DNA of 64,000 nucleotides from Isoetes taiwanensis (GCA_021234155.1 JAJEKV010000002.1:22099726-22163725); one strand, 5' to 3'. Positions 32,211-45,414 are shown, counted from the stretch's first letter. A program made the numbers and translations. The notes: a model not told the origin generated them from the sequence alone.

Positions 32211-34620
32211 TTAAAGGTTTTTTTGATAAATGGTAATAGGCAACGTTGGATTCCAGTTTTTTTCATAGGCAAACGGGTGGTTCAGCACTCTGAGTGGAAA
32301 AGAAGAAGGGCTATTGAGTTGGGTCAAGTAAAGCTTCATGACAGCAGCGACATCAACAATGTCTTTAGGTATGTCAACATCCGGATGGATGTCAACATGC
32401 TGAATGAGATTGCAATGCGTGAGATAAGGATCAAGCAAGTGTAACAGCATGGTCTGTATCTAGACTCATATTGCCCCAATGAGCAATATATTCACGATAG
32501 GCTGACAAAGGCAAGACGGCTGCCAGAGCTTGGACCTGATAAGTGTTTTGAAGATTCTCAGAGTCACTATCAAATAGCGATGATTCAGCATGTTCAACAA
32601 AGATAAGTTTTCCAGTTTCAAGATCCATAGTGGCAATCAATTGTCCATCAGTAATGATAAGTTGATCAGTGACCCAATAGTGAATGCTTTTAGCTTGGGG
32701 GAGGAAAGGTCGTCCAACCAGCATCTCATAATCACTAGGATCCTCCCCAGTTTTTCAAACACCAAATTCTAAGGGGAATTTTAGTTCACCAATGCTGATT
32801 TGAAGAATAGGAGTGACGCCTTAAGGGCGCGTGATGTGACCATTGGCCAACTTGATGTCATAAAGAGCAGGATATAGTTGAGTGATGCCAAGTTGTTTCC
32901 TTATCCGTGATGAGGTTGACAGTATTGCCTCTATCAATCTGGACATGATTAATCCGCTGATTCCCAACAGTTGCATGAATCATGGGTGTGGAATTTGGCA
33001 ACAGCTCCAACAAGCACAGTGGATAACGGCAATTGTTCCCTGAGAGTAGGACATAACTTGAGAATGGTGGAGAGGCCGAGGGAAATTTTGATCTTGGCGA
33101 GCTCCTCTTGCAGCTCCAAGGGAACATGGGCTAAAGGATCTGTATGATCCAATGGTGCGGGTGCCTGGAGCATCGAGGCTGAAACTTCCTTGAGGAGTTC
33201 AACTTCAGTAGCAATATTGGGATATGGCTGAGCAGTAAGCCAGGCGTGGACGCGGAGGGCGCCTCCTGGCGTTGTTGAGCACGAGTGGTGGCATGAACAT
33301 TGGCTAAGAGCTTTATAATACTTTGACAGACTTTGAGCATAACATGAGGCGTGAGTTCGTCTAGATCAGGGGCAAAATGTACCATCCTATGTTCCTCATG
33401 AGGAACAATGTCCACCGCAAAAGCGGGCTGTGTGTCTTGAGGCGTGAGCGTCAAAGGTCGAGTACCCAGCTGTGAAACCAGACCAACCTAGTTAGATGGT
33501 TGTATGGTAGGGTTGAGAGCTTGATAGATCTCTTTTTGAGCTTGTTGGTCCAAGATAGCGGGTGGAGGAGCTTGTTGGGTCTTCTACTGTTGAGGCGCGG
33601 GAGGTGGTTTTTTAATGTGAGGCGGGGGCTTTGTTTCCCATTGACTACCCAGAGTTGATAAGCTGTGAGACGCACCGAGGCAGTTTGGTTAGTGCCTAAA
33701 AGTTGCACTTAAACTTAAGGAAGCTGTGGGCACGCCATGGTGGTGTGGCCCCATTCTTGGCAGTGATAACATTGAGCTTTTGCAGGATCAAATGGTGTAC
33801 GTGAGCTTTGGCCTCGAGATGGCTGAGATCGTGGATAGTGCTGTTGTTGTGGATATTGCTGAGGCTGTTGATATTGTTGAGGTGTCATCTAAACTTGAAA
33901 GACCATTTTCTGTCGAAAAGGTTCAGTAGCATGATTGCACATATTGCAACGTTTGCAGTGAGGAGGACCATGAGTAGAATTGCATTCATTGGCTAGATAG
34001 CCCTGATACTTACAAAGGTGGCACCAAATTTGACTTCGTTTTAGTGGAGCGGATTGATGAAGTTGAATCGTGTTTTGTGGAACCATAACAGGAAGAATGA
34101 AAGAGAGATCTGTGAGGGGAACACCACGGAAAGACACATTGACATAATGATTGACCAGTTCGATGGCGTGTTCCATTGTCTTGGGTCGCAAGTATTCAGT
34201 CATAAGATGAATGAGGCCCTGCATAAACCAATCTAAAATCTGACTCTGTCGTGGGATACTCCTTCAGCTTGCAACCAAGATATGCAGACGATCAGCAAAG
34301 TCACGGGCAGACTCCGTGGGTTGTTGTTGAAGGTCATTGAGTTGCTTGAGAAGTTATTGATCATCATCGGTGGTACCATAATGTGACAGAAAAGCTGTCT
34401 TTATTTCTTGCCAGTTTTGTTTCCAATGGCTTTTATTGGCTATGAGCCACTGATGAGGTGCTCCACGCAGCATGGTTGAGAAAATGTGAAACTTGAGCTG
34501 AGGCTGAGAGTGGCCATTTAAGATACTCAGAGCTTCGAATTCTTCCATGTGTGTCTGAGCACTCTGATCGAGGATGGGTTTTCTTTTTGCATTCCCAAAA
34601 ACCGGTTAGGTAGGTTTGAG
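32211..34620 (-). pseudogene. Ty3/gypsy gag-protease remnant
   Basis: Minus-strand frames follow gypsy order. The gag core is at 34354-34548 (MLRGAPHQWLIANKSHWKQN, then WQEIKTAFLSHYG). More gag lies at 33889-34224 with a zinc knuckle CHLCKYQGYLANEC in which the usual His is Tyr. A Pro/Gln-rich spacer follows. A protease-like IDRGNTVNLI near 33030 stands in place of D-[ST]-G-[AS]. A protease C-terminal region has MLVGRPFLPQAK (32695-32724). Several stops and frameshifts separate the parts. No RT, RNase H or integrase follows on this strand, so the element is truncated as well as broken. Confidence 0.75.
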
Positions 34621-37189
34621 GTTGTAAGCAGTTGATGCAGGACGGGTATAATTGTTCAAACTTTGGAGAATTTGGCAGTTTTTACAGCACTCTAAAACTG
34701 CATTCTTCAATTTTCTAGCATAAAAGTGTCCAAAGCTTGCTAAATTTGAAATGAATTGATATATTATGATAAAACATATCAATTTGCATGTTTCCATATT
34801 TGGCCGCTATCATTTAATATCAATCGAAGTTGCCAAACCCTATTTTGGTTAAAAATGCTGCATGAGATTCAAGAATTATTACTCTTATTATTACAAGTTT
34901 TGACTTAATTTTTGTGACAATGAGTCCTTAACTAGAACAGCTACAGTCGAAGGAATTTTTTATATGTTTATATGTTTTATTAGTATCGTTATCAACTAAA
35001 GAAATTATTGTACATAATTCAAAATAAAAGAATGGGTTAAAGTGCTTCAATAAACCCCATCTATAAGTCTCATAAGTATAGTAAATGATGCATTCTAATT
35101 AACTCTATATAGGAAATTACTTTATCAACATAAATATAGTATAATTAGGGTATAACCATGCATTATCTAGATCTAAACAAGATCTAATATAACAGGATGA
35201 ACACAAAGAAAAGGTTCCAAAGTGCATTGATTATACTTTTATAGGTCTAAAACTCAACAATGATGTAGATAGTGATGGTTATTAATGAATAGAGGACAAT
35301 ATCACGAAGTTTAGCCATGACTATAACTAAATAGATCAAAAGATTTTTCGTACCTGTTTTTCTAGTTCATCTAAAATAATAACTTATTGCACTACATTTC
35401 TCCCATAAGCCTTTTAAATGGCTCAACATATGATAACAAAGGGATGTTGAGGTCCTTGGTGTGGTCTTGGTAGAAAAAAAAAATGAAGAAAGCTACGTAC
35501 TTTCCACTATTATAAAGTTAGACAATGTGTGGCTGCTCCAAAGTGTTGTAGTCTAAGTAGGACCATAGTACATGTAGACAAACTTTTATGATAGCCTATA
35601 ATTTTTGTAAATTTGAACCTTTGTTGGCAATATATATCTCAAATTTCATGTTAGAATAATATATTATATACAAGATATAAATAAGCATGGACTATTTATA
35701 GGTCCAGGATTAAACCAACTGGATTGAGAAAATTTCTCTATTTATTTGCGTTAGCTCTATTTATTTTGTCCCCTACAATGATATTATGATTTCTCGTCGT
35801 CTATTAGATAATCTTTGAAAGGTGTGAGTGGACTTTCTCATACATTCAAAGTAGCCCTTAACTACTTAATTTTTGTGCTTCGATATCATCTTTTAGATAG
35901 ACAATTCTCCCTAGTCAACTAATATTATCATATATAATGTGGTATAAACTATATTCTAAAGAATTGATTAAGATGATGATGTTCTTGACTTTTTAAATGA
36001 GAGGTCATGAGGACCAATAATTGGCATCGACATAGCAGTCTATCTTAATCTTCTCTCGTTATACCTTTTCATATTTTTCCGTGGTTCATCTTGCATTGTC
36101 ATCTTAACTTTGGGAAGCTTTGAAATATGGTGTTTGAAGTTCATTTTCAAGGCACAAATCTAGAGATCAAATATGGAAAACATTTGATGATAACTTGGAA
36201 CTCATACTAAAAGTTTTAGCCCAAACCTCGCAATAGCTATTTTTTATTGATAGAGGATCTCATGAAATACTAATATTCCAAAATTCATTTTGAGATCGAA
36301 TAAGGTAAGGAAGTTATTGATTTAAAATTAACATGTGGACCAGTAATGGTCTTAGGTACAGAAAACCTTTATTGATTTATCATGATCGTGCCTTTTGCTC
36401 TTTTTCTTTACTTGTTTTTTATTAGTTTCATATCCATACAAGCATTCATATATGATTTTTTCAATGACATACTATTTCAAGAAATTTCCTTCAAATATAA
36501 CAAAATAAACATCAATTAAAAGTCACTTAAAATTGTTACTATAAGTCAAAGCTGAAGCTTCAAATTACAGGCCAACAAATATTTTTTACGCATAAAGCAA
36601 TTAGTCAACTACTTATATACCAAATTTGAAGTAAAGAATCGTTTTCATGCAAAAGTTATAGGATTTTAATTGAAACAGCCTTCTGGGAACCATTATTGGT
36701 CCACAGAAGACAGAAAACAGTTTTGACTCTGTCATGTTTGACTGACTATATCTTCCTTTCTAGACTTCAGATTGGAACAAGGTTTTTTGTGTATTCATCT
36801 TTATCTCGTATAGAAAAATACCGTTATAATGAAAAAAATCAAAAAAATCCTTTTGTTGAGACAGTTTTACATTATGTAAACATGAAGCAAACTGGACTTG
36901 ACCCCCCTTGATCCACCTAAGCATAACTTTCAATTTTAGGGGTATATGCATTTTTAACTATTTTTCCTGTGCAACATGACTGTCACACATTAATGTATAG
37001 AAAGGGTTTAAATAAATTTTATACCATTGATTTTATATGAATTTTAAAGCGAACTGTACAAATGAACCATTTATGGTCCATCAAGGGACAACTCTAGTGT
37101 TAATCTCTTAGTCTCACTGGGTTTTGACAAAGTCAAGGCTAGCAAGCATCCAGAGCATTGTCCATATGATTGTTGATTTGCAGACCGAG
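34621..37189. other. Long AT-rich intergenic stretch
   Basis: No gene supported. The sequence is very AT-rich. Two open frames at 36696-36951 overlap on opposite strands and have no recognisable motif. It could hold decayed LTR sequence of the flanking gypsy remnants, but no repeat pair was found. Confidence 0.4.
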
Positions 37190-37975
37190 GCGATGCCATT
37201 ATATAGTCTATATAAGGTCTATTTCCCACTAAGTTGGAGTTTTTGCAAGCTTATATTAAGGAGAATCTAGCTACTGGCTTTATTTGGCATTCTTCGTCCC
37301 TTGCTGGTGTGTCGATATTTGTTGTCTTCTCTGCGCCTAGTTGATTATCGTGGTCTCAATAAAATCACAACACCAAACTGATATCCGCTTCCTCTGATTC
37401 TAGAGTTATTAGAGCGACTCCAATGTGGGGGCTATTTTAAAAAGGTTGATCTTCATGATGTCTACAATCTTATCCGGGTCCATCTCCATGGGGATGATGA
37501 AGTAGAAGACGGCATTTCATACGTAGTATGATCAATTTAAGCACAAAGTTACTTACCAATCCTCTAGAAATGTTTTAACATGTCTTTTGGAAGTTCTTCA
37601 TCATCTATCTCGATGATATTCTTAGTTATTCTAAGACACTTGAAGAAAACGAGAGGCATGTTCGACAAGTCCTCTAGAAGCTTCTTGAGCATGGGCTATA
37701 TGCCATGGATTAGCAAATAGCTTCTTCAATTTGAAATATTTAGTGTTTGTTATTTATTTGCCAACTTCTATTAGTGTTTTCTCCAGGATTATTCAAAATT
37801 TTTCTTTCCTTTGACACGTCTCACGGCAAAGGATGTGCCATTTGAATGGATGTAGAAGCAGAAACTGCTTTCCTTGTCTTGAAGCATGCTTTTAGCGCTG
37901 CACTAGTTCTTGTCCATGCAGGTCCTTCGCGCCCATATATTGTCGATTGCAACATCACCAACAAGCCCAGAGTTG
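37190..37975 (+). pseudogene. Ty3/gypsy RT-RNase H remnant
   Basis: The plus strand shows decayed gypsy RT in order: YNLSPTKLEFLQAYIKENLA, TGFIWHSSS, then LVDYRGLNKITTPN followed by a stop, YPLPLILELLERLQ, FKKVDLHDVYNLIRV. It continues with the region of the YLDD box (ISMIFLVIL in a shifted frame; the nucleotides still resemble FVVVYLDDILIYS), then LTRLTAKDVPFEW and KHAFSAALVLVHA from the RNase H connection. Stops and frame changes are numerous. It is on the opposite strand from the gag-protease remnant 2.6 kb away. Confidence 0.8.
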
Positions 37976-40204
37976 TATGCATGCAATAAGAAGTAACATG
38001 CTATTATATTTATAATGCAAAAGGCTAAATATGCTACTCATGCTCAATAGGTAATATGTATCTTATCTATTACACTAGATATGGCAATCTCCCAAGATAC
38101 CAATATGCAACAAGGTGCACAAAAGAATCAAGCAAAGCTCAAACATACTTTAGAGAAGATGCTAGGTCAGAAATATCTAAGATAGACAAAGCTATACAGT
38201 CAGGCCATGCTACAATGATAGAAATTTAAAGCGAGATAAGTACTACATGCATAGAACAGTTCCAGCCAGAATTCAAACATTTTTTTGAGGGCATAGCCAG
38301 ATGCTACTGACAACTCGCATAGGCATCATCATTATAATTTTAGATCCTCTTATCGTTTCTTTATCTGAAAGATTTTTCAAGGTAATATATTTCAAGCCAT
38401 CTCTGATCCAGGATGTCAAGACTCAACCATCATCTTCACTTATCTCAACTCCAGCATAGATATTTAATAATGACATTATGCTCCAATATTTCAGAAGTCT
38501 AGCTCAAACAGATATGCAACCTATGTTGCTCTTGCAACATCACCATGTGAGACCCAACGATCCAAGCAAGCTCGATCATGACATGCCATGACATCAGCTT
38601 CAAACAACATTGTCCGAAAAACATTTGTCTCTAGTGTCCTATTCATGCACCAGAGATATAATGCTTGAATTGGGTGAAATGATAGAGTCTTATACTACAA
38701 TCAGCATAACAGGTATTAGAGACAAAGTCTGTTTATACATGATATCATCAAGCAGTAATGCAATTCAAGAACTCGAAGATTCTAAAAGACATAAAAATAA
38801 GGTAGGTTGGTGCCTAATCATGTTAGCATCAAGCAAAAGCCTCCTAAAAAATGAAATGAATAGACCTATGACAAATAAAGAGAGCACTCAAAACCTAAAT
38901 CTGCAATAAACAAGCAAGCGCCATGTCTTGTTGTAAAACTTATATAGTAAATACTATATGTAGATTTAAAATTTGAGACAGGAGCCCAATTTTTATCTTC
39001 AAACATTCAAAATCCTCAACACTTAGAAATGGACGGTATAAGCTCATAGGTTGCTTGTTCTAGACAAGACTTGGTAGATAGATAAACTACAAATTGTAAG
39101 GATATATCCATTACCATATCAAAAACCTAAAGGTAGCACCATTTCTTATTGCTGAAACTTTTGCTGTATACTTTAAAATCCAATGGTGCAATTGTTTGAA
39201 ATTCCTGTCCTTGATTTACTTGCATTTTCGACATGAGAATGGCACAATATTTTAAAGTTTAACCAATGGATTATAAACCATTGAATTGAAACAATAAAGA
39301 CATGAATTGAATTGAAAATGCACAAATACATGCAGGAGTTACTGGTTCGACAAAACCAGAGCTTCAGGCTGCTGAGCTCCGGTGAAACCGCTGCATGTAG
39401 AAAGCCTCTACGGACCATTTGTATAGAAATCTGTGACTGTTAGGCTAGTTCAAAAAATAAAGAACCGTTTTAGAATGACCGTGCAAAAAATTCCTCCTAA
39501 AGTAATCAAGATCTGTTTCAAGAATAAAAATGCCAAAAGTTCGTCATAAAGCACGACTATGGCCCTGCAACTGATCTACTGGCAGGGGAGTTGAACTCCG
39601 ACGAAACCAAACCAGTATCAACAAACACAAAACATTGAAGCATCTAATTTTTCTAGTTTGAAACTGCCAAAACCTACAAAGAACAAATTCCCTCCCATCG
39701 CTCCTCTTCTACAAGTTCGCTGCCATTGCCCCTCTTGAACAAAACCCTCTCCAGCCATGAAATCCATGTTGCCGCCATCGCTCTTCAAGAAAATTAGGTT
39801 CGGCCGAAAAAGGAAGCCCACGTGACACGCATGGATACTCTAAAAATAAACCTTTGAAACTACACCAAACAAAGCCCAGAATCTTAAAAAGCCTCGCCAA
39901 CCTTCTAAAAAAAGCGTGCAAAGTGTATAGTGGGAAACTTATGGTGTGGGAGCGAAGAAGACTAAAGTTAATCATAAGCCCACTATTTGGGTTTATTTAT
40001 TTCTTAACTTGAATGTTGGGCATGGATTCAGACTCGTTTTCAGTAGCATCTCAACAGTCATCAAATTCTCTTTGGTTCACTCCTTGGACGTTGGCCAAGA
40101 CTTAAGAAACTAGCGTTCCATATTACAGGAGACCATTTGGAATAGCCATTTGGAAAAGACGGTGCCCTGGTATTCAAAAATGTTTCCCCTACTCCAGATC
40201 GGAT
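37976..40204. other. Intergenic, no supported gene
   Basis: AT-rich. Short open frames at 38610-38909 and 39618-39975 lack recognisable motifs. Confidence 0.4.
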
Positions 40205-40212
40205 ACTTAGAG

Positions 40213-40880
40213 TGAAAGAAAGAATGAATGATTGTTATCGTCCACTGAGACCAATCGGCCTATGGGACCCAGAAGGAGCGCAACAAACTTATTACTATCC
40301 GGGTTAAAAGACCCCCGCCCCAAAGGGTTTTCGAGGGAAAAACCGTGGCAGTAATAAGAATGTTGTCAAACTGTACAAGCATACATCATCATGAAATAAA
40401 TGTATATATACATGTCAAGTGTGTGCCCGAGGACATAGCTGATCTCGCATGTCCATAACCTCCTGAACGTATGATCCCACCACCCGTACGGAAGCCGTGC
40501 TCAATGTCACATGTAGTGGCTGGCCAGGCCTGACCAACTCAGCATAGCGCGTCCGGATTTGATCATATGCTGGGCAACTTTGAAGGGTATGAGATTCATC
40601 CCCAATGACTCCCATTTGGCAGTAATGACAGAGCCTGTCCTGGTGTGGCTCACCAATCCATCTGCCCGTCTCAATTCGAAGATGGTGTGCTCCTGTGCGA
40701 ATGGAGGCAATGAGTCTGCGCCTTTTCATGGGCAAGTAGGTCGTTCCAATATGGGATTTATGTGGCGCTGGTAGTGTGCTATCTTGACTTGTTCAAGGGC
40801 ACTGGCATCCCAAAGCTTGCTGAGGAAGCAAGCGTCAAGATACTGCCTCAAGCTATGCCGATCTGCCTCTGTTTGCACAT
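40213..40880 (-). mobile_element. 5'-truncated LINE, copy C
   Basis: The minus strand reads YLDACFLSKLWDASALEQVK, then the zinc domain at 40415-40735: RRLIASIRTGAHHLRIETGR, CHYCQMGVIGDESHTLQSCP, YDQIRTRYAEL. Downstream are the 3' UTR G-rich block, the family hairpin GTCC...GGAC at 40240-40268 and an impure (ATTC/TTTC)n tail at about 40213-40233. It is closely related to copies A and B. Only the end of ORF2 is present. Confidence 0.85.
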
Positions 40881-41090
40881 ATATGCACCTGTGCTCCTGA
40901 GATTAAGGATAGATTGTAGGATCAGTATTTTGTGTCCACATTATTTGATGGCAGAAGAAGATGAGATTTGGGGATCTGATCTCGTCTGTCTAAATGGTAA
41001 CTTTTTTGAGTTTTAAATAAGGTTTTACGTCCTTTGAAAAAGAAACAATTGTTTGGAAATGCAAATTTTCTGGTTTGCTAGATCGACAAG

Positions 41091-42706
41091 ATGGCGATGG
41101 CGATGGCGCCAGTCTCTTTTTTCCGTCCACTTCTTCCTATTCCAACCATGGCCATCTCCAAAACCAATGTCTTCTCTCGCCGACCACTTTTGCTTGCTCC
41201 ACTCACTCTTTCCCCTTTGTTTCCCCATTCCATTGCCAGAGCTTCTCCTTCAGAGGACGAAGAAGAAGAAAGAGTGGTTCGCTTGTTTGAGGTTAGAAAT
41301 AAGTCTTACCATTCTTGCCCTTCAAATTGCTAATTGATGTATGGGGTGCAGAATGCTACTGCTTCTGTGGTTTCCATACAGGATTTAGAGATTCCTGGAC
41401 CTTCAGGTCCAACACAAGAGGATGCTCGGCTTGAGGGCACTGGTTCTGGATTTGTATGGGGCAAGTTTGGACACATTGTGAGTTCTCGCCCTTTTACCCA
41501 ACTTAAGCTTTTGATTGTAAGGTTTGCAACCCAAAAGTCTTGCTGCTTGAATTGTGGCCCTTTGATGATTTATTTCTTGAATGCCAATCTAAAATTCTGC
41601 TTACATTGCAAGGCCTTTGCTTCTGCAATGCAAAACTTAGATTTTTCTCACACTGTGTAGGATTTCTTCTGCGACATATAAACGCATAAGCTCTGAATGT
41701 TTGATTGGTAATTCATTTTTGGAACTTAAAACTCTAAAACGTCTGCGTCTCCAATACCAATCCTTGCATCCATTTTCTGAACTGGTTCCTCCTATTTATA
41801 TATAGGTAACCAATTATCATGTTGTGGCGAAGTTGGCCACTGATACTACTGGAAGACAACAGTCCAAGGTAACTTCATATATGGGGCAATCTCCACTTTG
41901 CTATTAGTTTGGTATGTATAATACTTAAATGCTTCTACATAGTTGACGCTGTTGGGAACGGATGGAAGATTTACAACTTATGATGCACGAATTATTGGAA
42001 TTGATCCATCTCATGATCTTGCAGTTCTCAAGGTACCAGCACATTATATAGCATTCTTAAAATCTACATGCAATAAGTAATCTTATTTATATTTCGATCT
42101 TGAGATTGATGTCCTTGCAGATCTCATACAGCCTGCTACTTTGGGCACTTCCAAAGATCTGCGAGTTGGACAAAGCTGCTATGCCATTGGCAATCCATAT
42201 GGATACGAACATACACTAACCACTGGGGTAACATTAAAGTTTTGAATTATTCTAGGAACTGAGCTCATATAGTTGAAAGTTAAATTGAATATTCATCCTA
42301 TATCCTGAAGGTGATAAGCGGTCTTAATAGACAAATTCCATCTCCAACACAATCTTACATATTGGGAGCTATTCAAACAGATGCAGCAATCAATGCAGGT
42401 ATATATCTTCAAATAGTTCATACTGGCCTTCTAAATATGTAACGGGCATCTTCATATAGGGAATTCTGGCGGTCCTCTTCTTGATAGTTTTGGGCGTGTG
42501 ATTGGAGTGAACACTGCAACTTTCACGAGGCGTGGTACATATTCATAGTTTGTGCATTCGTAATTTATAGATTGTATCTTTAATCCCTCTTCCATGCAGG
42601 TTCGGGCATGTCTTCTGGAGTCAATTTTGCATTACCAATTGACCTTGTCTATCGAATTATCCCACGTCTCATCATTGATGGGATAATTTCACCTCAATTC
42701 TCTTGA
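41091..42706 (+). CDS. DEG5: DEG5-type plastid serine protease
   Basis: Eight exons (41091-41291, 41352-41477, 41806-41868, 41943-42032, 42105-42227, 42311-42398, 42460-42534, 42600-42706) join in phase to 290 residues. The N-terminus is rich in Ser, Pro, Leu and Arg, like a chloroplast transit peptide. The trypsin-like fold is complete: oxyanion-side GTGSGFVW, His in VTNYHVV, Asp in DPSHDLAVLK, catalytic Ser in GNSGGPLLDSFGRVIGVNTA, and GSGMSSGVNFALPID. There is no PDZ domain and the protein ends shortly after the protease domain. This is the layout of DEG5, which works with DEG8 in the thylakoid lumen on damaged photosystem II D1 protein. The start at 41091 is the first ATG of the M-A-M-A run. 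Confidence 0.93.
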
Positions 42707-43602
42707 GCCCTAAACATCATTACAGTTTCAATACCAGATGAATGTAAATACTTACTAAATGCCTTACCAGTCCTTGGAAGGGATCAACAGAAGGTTTTCT
42801 GCCTTTGTACATTGTTCTTTTGAGGGTGAAACATGAAACCAAACACCTAACTTAGCACATGCTGTGTGGTTGCTGATCAACAAGTAGCCAGTCCAAGGAT
42901 TGATGAATGAAACAGTTGCAACTCCGTTTAAGAAATAACACGAATATGCCAAAATTCTGTAGTAAAAGTAAAAATTTAACCAAGTAACTCAATGCTTCAA
43001 TCAAAGCAACGAAAATGATGAAAACAACAACTGTTTAGATTAAGTTATTGCATGCATAGAAGATGGATCCAAAACTTCTGGTGTATATCGGACTATTTTA
43101 GGGATTATTCTAGTAAAATTCCATTCAAAATCAAAAGTGTGGCATGTAAAATATTGGAGTGGGACCGGAATTGCAGTTTGAAGCAGGAAATGGAATGCAA
43201 CGTGGGTTCAATTGTTGCTTCTTGTGACGTTAAAAATACTGTTCTATTGTATTAATTGATGCTGCTACTCTCCATGTCAAGGAAGACATTCTTTTTAGAG
43301 GCCATCTATATTGAACGTAGAAGCTCGTCACAATGCAATGTGTATGGAACTTCAAATTGTCGCCAAATTTTTGGGTCATGAATGGCTCGTAAGCTTTATG
43401 TCGCATTTCAATGAACTGGAAGCTTCTTAGAACGCTGTAAGATCATTGTTGTTGGGCAGTTTGTCTTTTTACCTGCTAGAATAAGTGCTTTGTGTTTATG
43501 GTCATTGTAAAGAACTTGCAAAACAGACTCTTTCTGTTCATGTGTATGCCTGTGTGCCTAGCTCGGCAATTCCCTCAGGGCTATTGATGATCTGAGCCAG
43601 AT
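42707..43602. other. Intergenic between DEG5 and PPR gene
   Basis: DEG5 3' region and the upstream region of the PPR gene. No additional gene is supported. Confidence 0.5.
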
Positions 43603-45414
43603 ATGGCGGGGTATACCACATCGTGGGATTCAGTAACTAGAGACGATGCATACAGACTTTTGCAGGCGTGTGAGAAAAGTAAAGATCTGAAATCTGGAAG
43701 GCAAGTGCAATTACTTATGGCTTATAGTGGATTAAGTATGGTTTCTGTTTTGGGCGACCATCTCATTCGCCTCTTTTCTTCCCACGGAAATTTACTAGAA
43801 GCTAATCAAGCCTTTCAGAACATTGCCGAACCGACTGTACATACATGGGCTGCAATAATTTCTGCAAATAGTAAACTTGGGCAAGGTCAAGCTATGCTTG
43901 AATTGTATCCCACACTACAATCGGGCATTAGAGATGACAGGTACGTTTATATTGCTTTACTTAAAGCATGCGCAATGACAAGATCAATTTCACGTGGAAG
44001 AATAATAGATGATCTGATCAAAATAAATGACCTGTCATTTGATGTTGTTTTAAAGAATACCCTGCTCGACATGTATGCCAAGTCTGGGAGCATCGAGGAG
44101 GCATGCAAAGTCTTCTATGAAATGTCAAGTCGAAATGTGGTCTCTTGGAATGCAATAATTGCAGCTTATGCTCAACACGGAGAAATAATCTTAGCTTTAG
44201 AGTGCTTTGGAAAGATGCAACAGGATGGCATAAAAGCAGATGTTGCATCATGGAGTACAGTAGTAGCAGGTTGCATCCAATGTGACAGAGGAGTTCAAGC
44301 TGTAGATATTTTTACAAGTATGGACCAGGAAGGAGTTATGCCAAACAAGATGACTTTTTCAAGTGCTTTGAAAGCATGTTGTAACATTCAAGCACTCAAC
44401 CATGGCAGGCTTTTCCATGAACAGATCATTGAGAATGAAGTTTATTGTGATAGTGTCTTAGGCAGCAGTTTAATTGATATGTACGCAAAATGTGGAAGCC
44501 TAGTGGAGGCAGATAAGATACTTCACAAAGTTTCAAAACCAAATGTGGAATTGTGGAATTCAATGATTTCAGGATATGCACAGCAGGGTGAATCTCTTCG
44601 GGCTTTAGAGTTGTTTGATAAGATGCAAACATCCGGCATAAGGCCAGATGTGATATCTTGGAATGCACTTATTGCAGGATATATTCAGGAGGGAAAATGT
44701 CTTTTAGCTTTAGACTGTTTTGCAGAAATGCAAGAGAAAGGCATGAAGCCTGATGAAGTGACACTTTCAAGTATGCTGAAGGCATGCTCTGGAAGAGAGG
44801 CTGTTGAACAAGGCAGGTTTTTTCATGAGCATATCATAAATTGTGGACTTGGATTAGATGTTGTTGTGGGGAATACCCTGGTTGATATGTATGTCAAATG
44901 TGGTAGCTTAGAGGAAGCATGTCTAGTTTTCAATCAACTACACCATCAAGATGCCATATCTTGGGGTTCAATGGTAACAGGATTTGCCAAGCAGGGGGAT
45001 AGCTATACAGCTTTAGAGTTATTTGAAAAGATGCAAAGAACAGGGATAAAACCAGATGAGGTTTTGTTTACAAATATTCTTACTGCATGTAGTCGCGGCG
45101 GCTTTTTGGATGAAGGCCGCTGGTATTTCAAATCTATGACAGAGTTCAATGGTATTATACCAACGGTCTCCCATTATGTTTGCATGGTTGATCTTCTAGG
45201 ACGGGTAGGCCACACTCATGAGGCAGAAGACTTGGTCTGTGCCACCACAGCGACGAATGTTGTAGGGTGGATTAGTCTTCTTAATTCTTGCAGGATGCAT
45301 AAAAATCTAAAGGGAGGAAAAGACTGCTTTGATCATAGCATCTCTCTTGGTTTCCAGTCTGCTGCTGGGTATGTGCTCATGTCTAATATCTGTGCAGATA
45401 CTGCAAGTGGGTGA
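43603..45414 (+). CDS. Pentatricopeptide repeat protein, PLS class, single exon
   Basis: An uninterrupted 603-residue frame carries tandem ~31-36 residue PPR motifs from about residue 45 to 560. Examples are NVVSWNAIIAAYAQHGEIIL, PDVISWNALIAGYIQEGKCL and DEVTLSSMLKACSGREAVEQ. The recurrent LIDMYAKCGSLVEA-type S motifs show PLS organisation. The C-terminus begins an E domain (HYVCMVDLLGRVGH, then SLLNSCRMHKNLKGGKD, then GYVLMSNICADTASG) and stops early, without E+ or DYW. Such proteins bind organellar transcripts and often act in C-to-U editing or processing, with a separate deaminase when DYW is missing. The target is unknown. Codons at positions 5 and last of each motif could be used to predict the RNA site. 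Confidence 0.9.
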   Translation: MAGYTTSWDSVTRDDAYRLLQACEKSKDLKSGRQVQLLMAYSGLSMVSVLGDHLIRLFSSHGNLLEANQAFQNIAEPTVHTWAAIISANSKLGQGQAMLELYPTLQSGIRDDRYVYIALLKACAMTRSISRGRIIDDLIKINDLSFDVVLKNTLLDMYAKSGSIEEACKVFYEMSSRNVVSWNAIIAAYAQHGEIILALECFGKMQQDGIKADVASWSTVVAGCIQCDRGVQAVDIFTSMDQEGVMPNKMTFSSALKACCNIQALNHGRLFHEQIIENEVYCDSVLGSSLIDMYAKCGSLVEADKILHKVSKPNVELWNSMISGYAQQGESLRALELFDKMQTSGIRPDVISWNALIAGYIQEGKCLLALDCFAEMQEKGMKPDEVTLSSMLKACSGREAVEQGRFFHEHIINCGLGLDVVVGNTLVDMYVKCGSLEEACLVFNQLHHQDAISWGSMVTGFAKQGDSYTALELFEKMQRTGIKPDEVLFTNILTACSRGGFLDEGRWYFKSMTEFNGIIPTVSHYVCMVDLLGRVGHTHEAEDLVCATTATNVVGWISLLNSCRMHKNLKGGKDCFDHSISLGFQSAAGYVLMSNICADTASG

